Source: Rhizobium sp. BT04 (GTDB lineage Bacteria; Pseudomonadota; Alphaproteobacteria; Rhizobiales; Rhizobiaceae). Taken from it: 64,000 bases of DNA. Position 1 is the first letter of the stretch, and the number at the start of each line of letters is the position of its first letter. A program made the position numbers and the translations under genes. A model generated the notes under the pieces. It saw only the letters and a program-made list of their open reading frames with translations. It was not told the DNA's origin and did no database searches. The stretch covers positions 3,652,501 through 3,716,500 of the forward strand of contig NZ_CP125652.1 in the NCBI RefSeq assembly GCF_030053135.1, in the 5' to 3' direction. Below, piece by piece: positions 26,275 to 34,340 of this stretch.

Positions 26275-26945
26275 TGCAGCGCTCTGCGATCAACGCCGCC
26301 TTGCGGCGGGCAACCGAAACTCTCGAGCGCTGGCACTGGTCTCTGCCGGCATGGGGCTATTGGACGGCGGCGGATTTTGCCGCTCATCCGGAGGCCTCAG
26401 CCTATTTGCGCGCCCATCAGCTGGGTTGGGATGTCACCGATTTCGGCTCGAACCGGTTTGCCGAATGCGGCCTCGTGCTGTTCTGCCTGCGCAATGGCAT
26501 CGTTGATATCGAGGGTGAGCGGACCTATGCCGAAAAGTTGCTCTTCGTTGGGGAAGGGCAGGTCACGCCGACGCACCGGCATGCGGCGAAGATGGAAGAC
26601 ATCATCAATCGCGCCGGCGGCGATCTCGTCATCGAATTCGCCGCAACCGATGCCGATGGCAATGTGCTGACGGAGGATGTGGCGGTTCCGGTCGACGGGC
26701 TGCCGCACCGCCTCTCCGCATGGGAGCCGCTGGTTCTCAAGCCTGGCCAGAGCGTGACGATCCGCACCGGGCTTTACCACCGCTTCTATGGCCGGAAAGG
26801 CGGCGGAGCTGTGCTTGTCGGCGAGGTCAGCCAGGTCAATGACGACAACAGCGATAATGTCTTCCTGGAGCCGATCGGCCGCTTTGCCGCGATCGAGGAG
26901 GACGAGCCGCCGCTCAAACCCCTCTGGAACGAAGGAGGCCGCTGA
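26274..26945 (+). CDS. D-lyxose isomerase-like cupin sugar isomerase
   Basis: A 223-residue single-domain cupin: LGWDVTDFG near residue 50, TPTHRHAAKMEDIINRGGG-type metal site (His, His, Glu) near residues 100-113, then TGLYHRFYG with the fourth metal ligand near 165 and VLIGEVSQVNDD. These are the hallmark segments of D-lyxose ketol-isomerases (D-lyxose to D-xylulose, D-mannose to D-fructose, metal-dependent). Start and stop overlap both neighbours by ATGA junctions, showing tight translational coupling with the oxidoreductase and the kinase. Confidence 0.82.
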   Translation: MQRSAINAALRRATETLERWHWSLPAWGYWTAADFAAHPEASAYLRAHQLGWDVTDFGSNRFAECGLVLFCLRNGIVDIEGERTYAEKLLFVGEGQVTPTHRHAAKMEDIINRAGGDLVIEFAATDADGNVLTEDVAVPVDGLPHRLSAWEPLVLKPGQSVTIRTGLYHRFYGRKGGGAVLVGEVSQVNDDNSDNVFLEPIGRFAAIEEDEPPLKPLWNEGGR

Positions 26946-28003
26946 TGCGAACCGGGGAGGAGGTTCAACATCGCGACAGTCGGAAAAAGGGCGGCATCGT
27001 CTGCGCGGGAAACTTCATCGTCGATCGCGTCCACACCCTGTCCTATTGGCCCGAACAGGGCAATCTTGCTCATATCCTGCACCAGGATCTGGGCGTGGGC
27101 GGCGGGGCGGCCAATGTCGTCACCGATCTCGCCTCGCTCGGATTTCCGGGAAGGCTGGCGGTGGCCGGATGCATCGGCGCCGATCAGGACGGAGAAATCG
27201 TCAAGGCCCGCCTTGCCGTTGCCGGCGTCGACGTCGGCGGGCTGACGGCGCTGGCCGACCGGGTGACGGCGCATACGCATGTCATGAATGTGCCCGGTCA
27301 GAACCGCACCTTCTTCTATCATGGCGGCGCCAACGATGCCGTCACGGATGAGCTTGTCTCACCCGCGGCCTTCGCCAAGGCCGGCTATCGGCTGTTCTAT
27401 CTCGGTTACCTCATGCTGTTGCCGGGTCTCGACCGCATCGGCCCCGACGGTCGTTCGGGAGCGTCGCGCCTGCTGGAGGCCGCGCGCCGCGCGGGGCTCA
27501 CGACCTGCGTGGATTTCGTTTCGAGCGAAGACCCGGACTTTGCGGCCAAGGTCGGCGTCGCTCTGCCCTTCTGCGATTTCCTGATCATCAACGAGATGGA
27601 GGCGGGTCGGGCAACCGGCGTTACCGTTCGCGATGCGAAGGGAGATTTGATCGAGGCGGGGCTATTGGAAGCGGGCGAGCGCCTGCTGGGCGCGGGCGTC
27701 GCGAAAGGAGCGATCATCCATGCGCCGGAAATCTGCTTCTGGTTTGCATCAGGCGCTTCCCCGGTCATGACGCGGTCAAGGCCCGTCGACCCCGGTGACA
27801 TCGTCAGCACGGTCGGCGCCGGAGACGCCTTCTGCGCCGCCGTGCTCTACGGCCTGCATGAGAACTGGCCGGTCGAGCATATCTGCGCCGTCGCCCATGC
27901 GGCGGCCGCGCGTTGCCTTGGGGGTGCGACGGCCACGGATGGCATCCCCGACATATCCGTCCTCCTTCAGGAGGCAACGGAGACGAACCCGCAACCCGCT
28001 TGA
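26945..28003 (+). CDS. PfkB-family sugar kinase (second copy of the class in the island)
   Basis: A 352-residue kinase with IVCAGNFIVDRVH at the start, GGGAANVVTDLASLG near residue 51 and the catalytic VSTVGAGDAFCAAVLYGL motif near residue 281 (a Val replaces the usual Asp-Thr lead). The first ~15 residues look like extra N-terminal sequence. It is distant from the other PfkB protein at 20346, so a different substrate is likely. With the isomerase before it and an aldolase in the same operon, it probably phosphorylates a ketose to make the aldolase substrate. Confidence 0.82.
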   Translation: MRTGEEVQHRDSRKKGGIVCAGNFIVDRVHTLSYWPEQGNLAHILHQDLGVGGGAANVVTDLASLGFPGRLAVAGCIGADQDGEIVKARLAVAGVDVGGLTALADRVTAHTHVMNVPGQNRTFFYHGGANDAVTDELVSPAAFAKAGYRLFYLGYLMLLPGLDRIGPDGRSGASRLLEAARRAGLTTCVDFVSSEDPDFAAKVGVALPFCDFLIINEMEAGRATGVTVRDAKGDLIEAGLLEAGERLLGAGVAKGAIIHAPEICFWFASGASPVMTRSRPVDPGDIVSTVGAGDAFCAAVLYGLHENWPVEHICAVAHAAAARCLGGATATDGIPDISVLLQEATETNPQPA

Positions 28004-28068
28004 CCCATCGGCGTCGCCTCGGGAGAGGGTGGCGCCGATCATCGTCCAGTCGGAATGGAGGAGCAGAC

Positions 28069-28143
28069 ATGAAGCTATTCACTATGGCAGCCGTAGACGG
28101 CAACCTTGCCGATTTAGGCGCGACCGGGGAGGCAGGGCGATGA
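28069..28143 (+). CDS. Possible 24-residue leader peptide or gene remnant
   Basis: ATG 28069 sits 6-7 bases after a strong GGAGGAGC Shine-Dalgarno and opens a 24-codon frame (MKLFTMAAVDGN... ending GEAGR) whose TGA overlaps the ATG of the next SDR gene by ATGA. It could be a translated leader that couples the SDR to upstream translation, or the truncated start of a lost gene. No family recognised. Confidence 0.35.
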   Translation: MKLFTMAAVDGNLADLGATGEAGR

Positions 28144-28928
28144 CCTATACGGAAACGGAACGGCTCTCCGGCAAGGTGGCATTGGTCACAGGAGGCGCGA
28201 GCGGCATCGGCAAAGCGGTCTGCGAACGCTTCGCCGCCGAAGGCGCCAGGGTTGTCGTGGCGGATCTCGACGGTGAACGCTGCGCGCGGGTGGCGGAAAC
28301 GATCGGTCCTGATGCCTGGGGTGTGGCGCTTGACGTGACCAGCCAGGACAGTATCGAAGAGGCGGCACGCTTCACCATCTCAACCGCCGGTCAGATCGAC
28401 ATCCTGGTCAATGCCGCCGGTATTTACGACGTCGAGTCGATTCTGGAGATATCCCGGGAGCGCACCGCTCGGGTATTTCAGGTCAATATCGAAGGCCTGA
28501 TCTTCATGACGCAGGCCGTCGCCCGGCACATGGTGGAGAGAGGGGAAGGTGGACGCATCATCAACTTCTCGTCCCAGGCGGGGCGTCGGGGCGAAGGGCC
28601 GGCGGTGGCTTATTGCGCCTCCAAGGCGGCCGTCATCAGCATCACGCAAAGCTGCGCTCTGGAGCTGATCCGCTACGGGATCAACGTCAACGCCATCGCG
28701 CCCGGCGTCGTCGATACGCCGATGTGGGACGTCGTCGATGCAAAACTCGGCAGCCGCGAAGGTTTGAAACCCGGCGACGTCAAACGCCGCGTGGCCGCCG
28801 CCGTCCCCGCCGGACGATTTGGCGCGCCCCAAGAACAAGCGGCCATGGCAGCCTTCCTGGCCGGCCCCGATGCAGCATACATCGTGGCGCAGTGCTACAA
28901 TGTCGATGGCGGCAATGTCATGAGCTGA
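28140..28928 (+). CDS. SDR sorbitol/polyol dehydrogenase, SmoS-like
   Basis: A 262-residue SDR: TGGASGIG near residue 17, NAAGIYDV near 94, the catalytic Ser in NFSSQAGRRGE and YCASK near 160. It follows Rhodobacter sphaeroides sorbitol dehydrogenase SmoS step by step: VFQVNIEGLIFMTQAVARHM, AVISITQS, RYGINVNAIAPGVVDTPMWDVVDAK, AAVPAGRFG, YIVAQCYNVDGGN at the C terminus. SmoS oxidises D-sorbitol to fructose and galactitol to tagatose. Its ATG is overlapped by the 24-codon frame and has GGGGAGG upstream. Confidence 0.85.
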   Translation: MTYTETERLSGKVALVTGGASGIGKAVCERFAAEGARVVVADLDGERCARVAETIGPDAWGVALDVTSQDSIEEAARFTISTAGQIDILVNAAGIYDVESILEISRERTARVFQVNIEGLIFMTQAVARHMVERGEGGRIINFSSQAGRRGEGPAVAYCASKAAVISITQSCALELIRYGINVNAIAPGVVDTPMWDVVDAKLGSREGLKPGDVKRRVAAAVPAGRFGAPQEQAAMAAFLAGPDAAYIVAQCYNVDGGNVMS

Positions 28929-28983
28929 CGCTTCGCTTCATCAGCAGCAATAGGCAATCGAACTTGGGGTCTGGAGGAGTGGA

Positions 28984-29994
28984 ATGAAGGCTGTACGCTT
29001 GGAGTCGATCGGGTCTTTGACCATGCGCAGCGTCGAAAAACCGGTTGCCGGGCCGGGCGAGCTGCTTGTCCGGGTCGCAGCCGCCGGCATCTGCGGTTCC
29101 GATCGCCACATGTACAAGGGCGAGTATCCGACAGCGATCCCCGTCACGCTGGGCCACGAATTCAGCGGCATCGTCGAAGAGATCGGCGATGGTGTGACAC
29201 GGTTTACCGGCGGCGAGCTGGTGACGGTGGACCCCAATATTGCCTGCGGCACCTGTCCAGCTTGCACGCGGGCGCGGCCGAATCTGTGTGAGAGGCTGAC
29301 CGCCATCGGCGTGACACGGGACGGCGGCTTTGCCGAATATGTGGCGGTGCCGCACGCGCAGGCCTTCGTCCTGCCGGCCGACCTCGATCCCGTTCACGGC
29401 GCCTTCAGTGAACCGCTGGCCTGCTGTATCCACGCCATCGACAAGGCAGGGATCCGTCCGGGCGACAGCGTCGCCATCCTTGGCGGCGGCGTGATCGGCC
29501 TGCTGATGGTGCAACTGGCCCGCCTGGCCGGGGCAGGCGAGATCATTTTGATCACGCGGCAGCAATCGAGACGCCAAACTGCTCTGCGCCTGGGGGCGAC
29601 GCACGCCTTCGACCCCGCCTCTCCGGACACGATCGCGTCCGTTCGAGAGGTCACCAAAGGTGGCGCTGACGTGGTCATCGAGTGCGCCGGCGTCAGCGAC
29701 ACGCTTCAAAGCGGTCTGAAAATGGCGCGGCGCGGTGGTGCCTTCGTGCTTTTCGGGGTGACGCCGGCCGGTGTCGAGGTGCCGGTTCTGCCCTTCGATC
29801 TGCTGGTCAATGAAGTCGATATCAGGCCGGCCTACCTCAACCCCTTCACCCATTCGCGCGCTGCGGCAATGGTCGCGAGCGGGGCATTGGAACTGGACGC
29901 ACTGGTCACCAGAACCATCGGTCTCGAGGAGGTCGCCGAGGTGGTGGGCAATGCACCATTGCCGGGCGAGATCAAGGTCATCGTCCGGCCTTAG
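28984..29994 (+). CDS. Zinc-dependent medium-chain polyol dehydrogenase
   Basis: A 336-residue MDR enzyme. Catalytic zinc ligands are CGSDRH near residue 37 and GHEF near 60; the structural zinc site is CGTCPACTRARPNLC (four Cys, residues 90-104); the cofactor motif is LGGGVIGLL near 165. The family includes sorbitol, xylitol and L-threonine dehydrogenases; in Agrobacterium a PF00107 member oxidises D-altritol to D-tagatose, which makes it a good candidate for that type of reaction here. GGAGGAG precedes the ATG. Its stop overlaps the LacI gene's stop in a convergent arrangement. Confidence 0.87.
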   Translation: MKAVRLESIGSLTMRSVEKPVAGPGELLVRVAAAGICGSDRHMYKGEYPTAIPVTLGHEFSGIVEEIGDGVTRFTGGELVTVDPNIACGTCPACTRARPNLCERLTAIGVTRDGGFAEYVAVPHAQAFVLPADLDPVHGAFSEPLACCIHAIDKAGIRPGDSVAILGGGVIGLLMVQLARLAGAGEIILITRQQSRRQTALRLGATHAFDPASPDTIASVREVTKGGADVVIECAGVSDTLQSGLKMARRGGAFVLFGVTPAGVEVPVLPFDLLVNEVDIRPAYLNPFTHSRAAAMVASGALELDALVTRTIGLEEVAEVVGNAPLPGEIKVIVRP

Positions 29995-31016
29995 CCTCGG
30001 TTGCGGACGGGGCCGGTGGAATCACGCTCGATCAGCGTGACCGGCACTTTGACGATCGCACCCCGCCGGGATTCGTCCCCTGTCTGGTGCTCGTCGATCA
30101 GCGATTCCAGCAACCGGGCGGCCTGCTGCCCGACATCGCGGATCGGCTGTGCGACCGTTGTCAGCCGCGGAAAGACATAGGCGGCCTCCGGCAGATCGTC
30201 GAAGCCGACGACCGAATAGTCGTTCGGAACGGAAAATCCGCGATCCTGGATGGCATGGATGGCGGCAATCGCCGAAATGTCGGTCGTGCCGATGATCGCG
30301 GTGATATCCGGCCGGAACGCCAGCAATTCCCGCGCCAGCCGGTAGGTTTCGGCAAAGCTGTGCTCTTCCGCCATCGCCACGATCGCCGGCGCGATGCCGT
30401 TTCCAGCCATTTCCGCCGTGATGCCCTGAAGGCGAAGTTGGATCGGCTGGCTGTGTGCCGGCGCGCCGACGATGGCGATCGCTTGGTGGCCGAGACCGAT
30501 CAGATGGCGCGCCATCAGCCGCCCGCCTTCTTCATGATCGGCCATGACAGCCTCGTCGGCGATGCCGTTCAGTTCGCGGTCGATGGCGATGATCGGAATG
30601 CGGGCGTCCCGCAGCACCCCGAAATGCTCGATGCTGCCGAAGGCGCTGGCGACGATGACGCCGTCGACGCGCTGAGCGAGCAGCATGGAGATATAGCGCG
30701 CCTCGTGGTCCATATTTTCCGCCGTGCTGCAGATCAGCGTCTGATAGCCGTGCTGGAACAATTCCTGTTCGATGGCATGGGCCAGGATGCCGAAGAAAGG
30801 CACGTCGATCGACGGCAGCATCAGCCCGATCATCCGGCTTGGCGCACCGCGCAGCATGCGCGCGCCCTTGCTGGGCGTGTAGTTCAGCGTTCGGATCGCC
30901 GCCTCGACCCGGTCACGGAGCTCAGGCGAGGCGTAACCGCTGTTGTTGAGCACGCGCGAGACCGAAGAGACCGACGTTCCTGCAAGTTTGGCGATATGTC
31001 TGATGCTGGTCGTCAC
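29991..31016 (-). CDS. LacI-family transcriptional regulator
   Basis: The GTG at 31016 opens 341 residues directly with the LacI helix-turn-helix: TTSIRHIAKLAGTSVSSVSRVLNNSGYASPELRDRVEAAI, followed by the hinge LNYTPSKGARMLRG and a periplasmic-binding-like sugar domain (LMLPSIDVPFFG, IDRELNG, VGFDDLPEAAYVFPRLTTV). The frame is open further upstream but no family member is longer at the N terminus. It is convergent with the operon it probably controls; two matching operators lie at 24186 and 24240. The inducer is presumably a polyol or ketose of the second module. Confidence 0.9.
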   Translation of the reverse strand: MTTSIRHIAKLAGTSVSSVSRVLNNSGYASPELRDRVEAAIRTLNYTPSKGARMLRGAPSRMIGLMLPSIDVPFFGILAHAIEQELFQHGYQTLICSTAENMDHEARYISMLLAQRVDGVIVASAFGSIEHFGVLRDARIPIIAIDRELNGIADEAVMADHEEGGRLMARHLIGLGHQAIAIVGAPAHSQPIQLRLQGITAEMAGNGIAPAIVAMAEEHSFAETYRLARELLAFRPDITAIIGTTDISAIAAIHAIQDRGFSVPNDYSVVGFDDLPEAAYVFPRLTTVAQPIRDVGQQAARLLESLIDEHQTGDESRRGAIVKVPVTLIERDSTGPVRNRG

Positions 31017-31215
31017 GTGTTCGCATTTCTTTCGGGCGGTCGAATAAGGCGGACTGCTGCAGTTCACATCTAGATCACTAGCGGGGCGCCGCATCAAGCG
31101 CGCGACGTCACACCGGCGCTCTTCGGACTGATGGTTATCCGGCCTTGATCGACAAGGTCCGCCTTGAAAGCTACAGGATAGGTGCTTGATCGATAGCGGC
31201 ACCTTGGGCGGACAC

Positions 31216-31869
31216 ATGATGAACGACACGGTCATCCTTTTTCACGGTATTGCCCGGACCAGAAAAAGCATGCAGAAGCTCGCCAACTTCCTGTCCGGCC
31301 ACGGGTTTCGGGTCGTCAATGTCGGCTACCCCTCCACCCGGTTTTCGATCGGCGACCTCGTCGACTTCGTTCGGCCGGAGATCGACGGTGCTGCGAAGGA
31401 AGGAGGCGACGGCCGTGTCCATTTCGTCGGTTATTCGATGGGCGGGCTGATCATCCGGGCTTTTCTCAGGAACGATCGCCCATCCAACCTCGGCAGGGTG
31501 GTCATGGTCGGAACGCCGAACAACGGCAGTCAGGTTGCCGATTTCCTCAAGGGCTGGCCGCTATACAGGAAATTCTATGGACCGGCGGGACAGCAGCTGA
31601 CGACCGATCAAACGGCCATGACCCAGCTGTTCGGCACGGTCGATTGCGAACTCGGCATCATCGCCGGCAATCGGACCATTGACCCGGTCTCTTCCTTTAT
31701 CATCGGTCTCAGGGTGCCGAATGATGGAAAGGTGTCGGTGGAGAGCACCCGTCTCGACGGCGCGGCGGCGCATATCGTCATCGCAGCCAACCACACGTTC
31801 TTACCCGTCAACAGAACGATGTGGAAAGAGACCCTGTCGTTTCTGAAAGATGGGCGGTTTACGGAATGA
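31216..31869 (+). CDS. Alpha/beta-hydrolase (lipase/PGAP1-like)
   Basis: ATG 31216 (or 31219) gives 217 residues; a TTG at 31186 in frame is a weaker alternative. Features: VILFHGIARTRKSM (oxyanion HG), nucleophile elbow GYSMGG near residue 85, a short GTPNNGSQ segment typical of lipase/PGAP1-like hydrolases, and a catalytic His candidate in AANHTFLP near 195. No signal peptide. It may cleave esters, possibly of lipids or acylated sugars. It overlaps the end of the convergent acyltransferase gene by 11 bases. Confidence 0.72.
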   Translation: MMNDTVILFHGIARTRKSMQKLANFLSGHGFRVVNVGYPSTRFSIGDLVDFVRPEIDGAAKEGGDGRVHFVGYSMGGLIIRAFLRNDRPSNLGRVVMVGTPNNGSQVADFLKGWPLYRKFYGPAGQQLTTDQTAMTQLFGTVDCELGIIAGNRTIDPVSSFIIGLRVPNDGKVSVESTRLDGAAAHIVIAANHTFLPVNRTMWKETLSFLKDGRFTE

Positions 31870-33700
31870 CCAGGGCTTGCTTAACTCTTGAAATCAGAAC
31901 GCGGGAGCCGTCAGCGGTGAAGTGCCCATAGTCGAATTGGACTGGGTCTCCGCCTTTTGTCCACACCACACAATCCGGGTTGCACATCGTCTTATAAGTG
32001 GAGATGTATGTTGCTCCGCTTCCGGCCAAGGCGTCTTGAATGTCCAGACCGATATGTTGTCGAGGCACCAGATGATCGGCGGCTTTAAAGGGTTGCTTCT
32101 CGTAGAGACTGTGTGCGAGCAACCGTGGTAGGGAAGATTTATATTCTGCCACCGGTCCGAAGACGACGACCTTTTTGGCAAAGGGTGACAGGTAATCCAC
32201 CGTCTTTCTGATGAGTTTCACGTCATCTTTTGTCCAGCGCCCAGCCAATATGAGAACATCGACTTTATGACTCGGCAAGAACTCCTTGAACATGTAGTTC
32301 ATGAGTTCGATGCAGCGTTCTTCGCCTTCGGTGTCGAGAGTAGGACGACATCCTGATGCGTTCGCCTGAATGACATTGGCCCCCGTAAGCGTCCTCAGCC
32401 CAGGATATAAATGAGCGGCGTGACTATCACCGACGAGCGCAATGTTTTGCTGATTCTTTGATAGAGCCAGGCAGGCATCACGATCGTATTTTTCGATGCC
32501 GTCGTTTGACGTGAGGAAGCATTGTCCACTGCGAAAGGCTTTCGAAGGGTCGTAGTCCGCAAATTCCGCCACACGCTCAACGACCGTGTTGTCCTCTTTC
32601 ATTTGTTCGGCAGCGAGTTGCCCGACAAATGCCAGCATGGCTACGGATGCGATTGAAGCAGCCCCGGCGGCAACGGACACGGCAGGTCGGTATCTCATCG
32701 TTCGGAACGGCGTTTCGACAAACCGCCACGAAACATATGCGACGACGAAACTCAAAGCGACTGGCACCAACTGCCAGCCGTGGTCCCACGCCCCATACTG
32801 GTTCGAAAATACCCAAATCGGCCAATGCCACAGATAGAGCGAGTAGGAGATCAAGCCTATGGAGGTGGCGACCCTCAATGAGAGAAGCTTGCTGACAACG
32901 GTGCTTGGGCCTGTCCAGATGATCAGCGCCGTGCCTGCGGTGGCGGGCAACGCCGTCAATCCGGGAAACTCCGACGTCTTTGATAGCAGCAATGCGCTGA
33001 GGCAGATCAGCAAAGCACCGATTGCCGAAAGCACATGGTTGACCCGAGCATCAGCGAATTTCGTCAATGCCGGTCCTGCGATGAGAGAGCCTACGAGCAG
33101 TTCCCACGCGCGATACTGCACAAGATAAAAGGCTGCGGAGCGATTGATTGGAACGGTGATAATGGAGGCAATGATGCTGACCGCAAAAAGCCCCGCTATG
33201 GCCATCCCGGTTGCCCTGCGCCCATATCGGCTAGCCAACATGACGATCAGGGGAAAAAAGACGTAGAACTGCTCTTCGACCGACAACGACCATGTGTGCA
33301 GGACTGGATTGAATTCCGCGGAATCATCGAAATATCCAGTTGTAAAATAGAAGTAGGCATTTGAAGCAAAAAGCGCGGAGGACGTCACGGATTTGAAAAC
33401 CCGCAAGCTTTCGTCAGGCAGCATCGTAAAATAGGAAGCCGCCATCACAAAAGCATACATGACCACGACAGCGGGAAGAATTCGTTTTGCTCGGCGACTA
33501 TAAAAGTTGCCGATCGAGAATCGGCCATCGCTCACGTCGGCAAGAATGATTTTCGTAATCAGATATCCCGATATCACGAAGAAAATGTCCACCCCGATAA
33601 ATCCGCCGGGGAGCATGCGATCAAATCCACAGTGATAAAGAATCACGAAAATTACGGCTACGGCACGCAGGCCGTCGATATCTTGACGATGCGTAATCAT
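31859..33700 (-). CDS. OafA/YrhL-type membrane acyltransferase with C-terminal SGNH domain
   Basis: ATG 33700 gives 613 residues, starting ITHRQDIDGLRAVAV, the acyltransferase-3 signature, with the conserved His in ILYHCGF and R in RRAKRILP. About ten membrane helices follow to residue ~360. The C-terminal part is an SGNH hydrolase fold: IALVGDSHAAHLYPG near 425 and a closing DYGHFTADGSR (Asp-x-x-His type). Such two-domain enzymes O-acetylate O-antigens, exopolysaccharides or Nod-type glycans in the periplasm. Noticeably AT-richer than the flanking genes, as often for surface-glycan genes. Confidence 0.88.
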   Translation of the reverse strand: MITHRQDIDGLRAVAVIFVILYHCGFDRMLPGGFIGVDIFFVISGYLITKIILADVSDGRFSIGNFYSRRAKRILPAVVVMYAFVMAASYFTMLPDESLRVFKSVTSSALFASNAYFYFTTGYFDDSAEFNPVLHTWSLSVEEQFYVFFPLIVMLASRYGRRATGMAIAGLFAVSIIASIITVPINRSAAFYLVQYRAWELLVGSLIAGPALTKFADARVNHVLSAIGALLICLSALLLSKTSEFPGLTALPATAGTALIIWTGPSTVVSKLLSLRVATSIGLISYSLYLWHWPIWVFSNQYGAWDHGWQLVPVALSFVVAYVSWRFVETPFRTMRYRPAVSVAAGAASIASVAMLAFVGQLAAEQMKEDNTVVERVAEFADYDPSKAFRSGQCFLTSNDGIEKYDRDACLALSKNQQNIALVGDSHAAHLYPGLRTLTGANVIQANASGCRPTLDTEGEERCIELMNYMFKEFLPSHKVDVLILAGRWTKDDVKLIRKTVDYLSPFAKKVVVFGPVAEYKSSLPRLLAHSLYEKQPFKAADHLVPRQHIGLDIQDALAGSGATYISTYKTMCNPDCVVWTKGGDPVQFDYGHFTADGSRVLISRVKQALVIP

Positions 33701-34340
33701 TTTTGGCCTCGATTTGGCCTCCCGGAACTTCGTACCGCGAGACCCTTCAAGATGCAACCGGCATCAGGGTAAAATGAAAATAACTCACCTTAGACGGGTT
33801 TCCGGCCATGGCGAGAGACGACCTCTGGAGTCAGCGCAGGGGCCGCAAGGTCGGGGTTTTCGGGGTACTGCTATTTTACCATTCGTCCGATGAAGCCGGC
33901 GACAAGGAGAGCGATATCAATCCGCTTCTCATTGCGACAGGGATTCAATTAAAGGGCACATTTTACAGCTGCCTTTCAACGGTTCCACGACTCAGGCCAT
34001 AGAGCCTGACGGGTGATTTAACATTGACTGCTGAAACGCAGCGCGGCATTGCCAGAACGGCTTGCAGGCCAAATTGGGCGAAGGTGTGACCGGTGGATGC
34101 CGGCAAGCGCTCCAAGGTCAGAGCGCGCGGATGGACGGATACTGTTCCGGCCGATGTGGCCGAACCCCGATAAAACGGAAGCGCAGGCATGATTTGCGCG
34201 ATACGGATTGTCGGGATGTCAGGGTCTATTGGCATCGATTTCCCAGCGGTCGTTCAGGCTAAGATAATTTTCCGATATTCAAACATCCGCCACACGATCC
34301 CTCATTATGACGAGCTGCAACCGTATCGAATGGAGATCCG
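33701..34340. other. 640-base intergenic region between divergent polysaccharide-type genes
   Basis: No convincing gene. A 64-codon frame (33808-34002) lacks a Shine-Dalgarno and a recognisable protein pattern. AT-rich tracts near 33770 and 34260-34290 may hold the promoters of the acyltransferase (minus) and of the beta-helix gene (plus). No repeat or RNA gene seen. Confidence 0.4.

Noticed and set aside
24273..28003. Sulfoquinovose (sulfo-EMP) pathway for the isomerase-kinase-aldolase set
   Set aside because: Isomerase, PfkB kinase and class I aldolase do occur in that pathway, but there is no sulfoquinovosidase, no sulfonate exporter, and the isomerase is of the D-lyxose cupin type. The aldolase is DhnA-like rather than YihT-like.
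33808..34002. 64-codon frame in the gap between polysaccharide genes
   Set aside because: No Shine-Dalgarno, no hydrophobic or domain pattern, and start inside a low-complexity region; likely chance.
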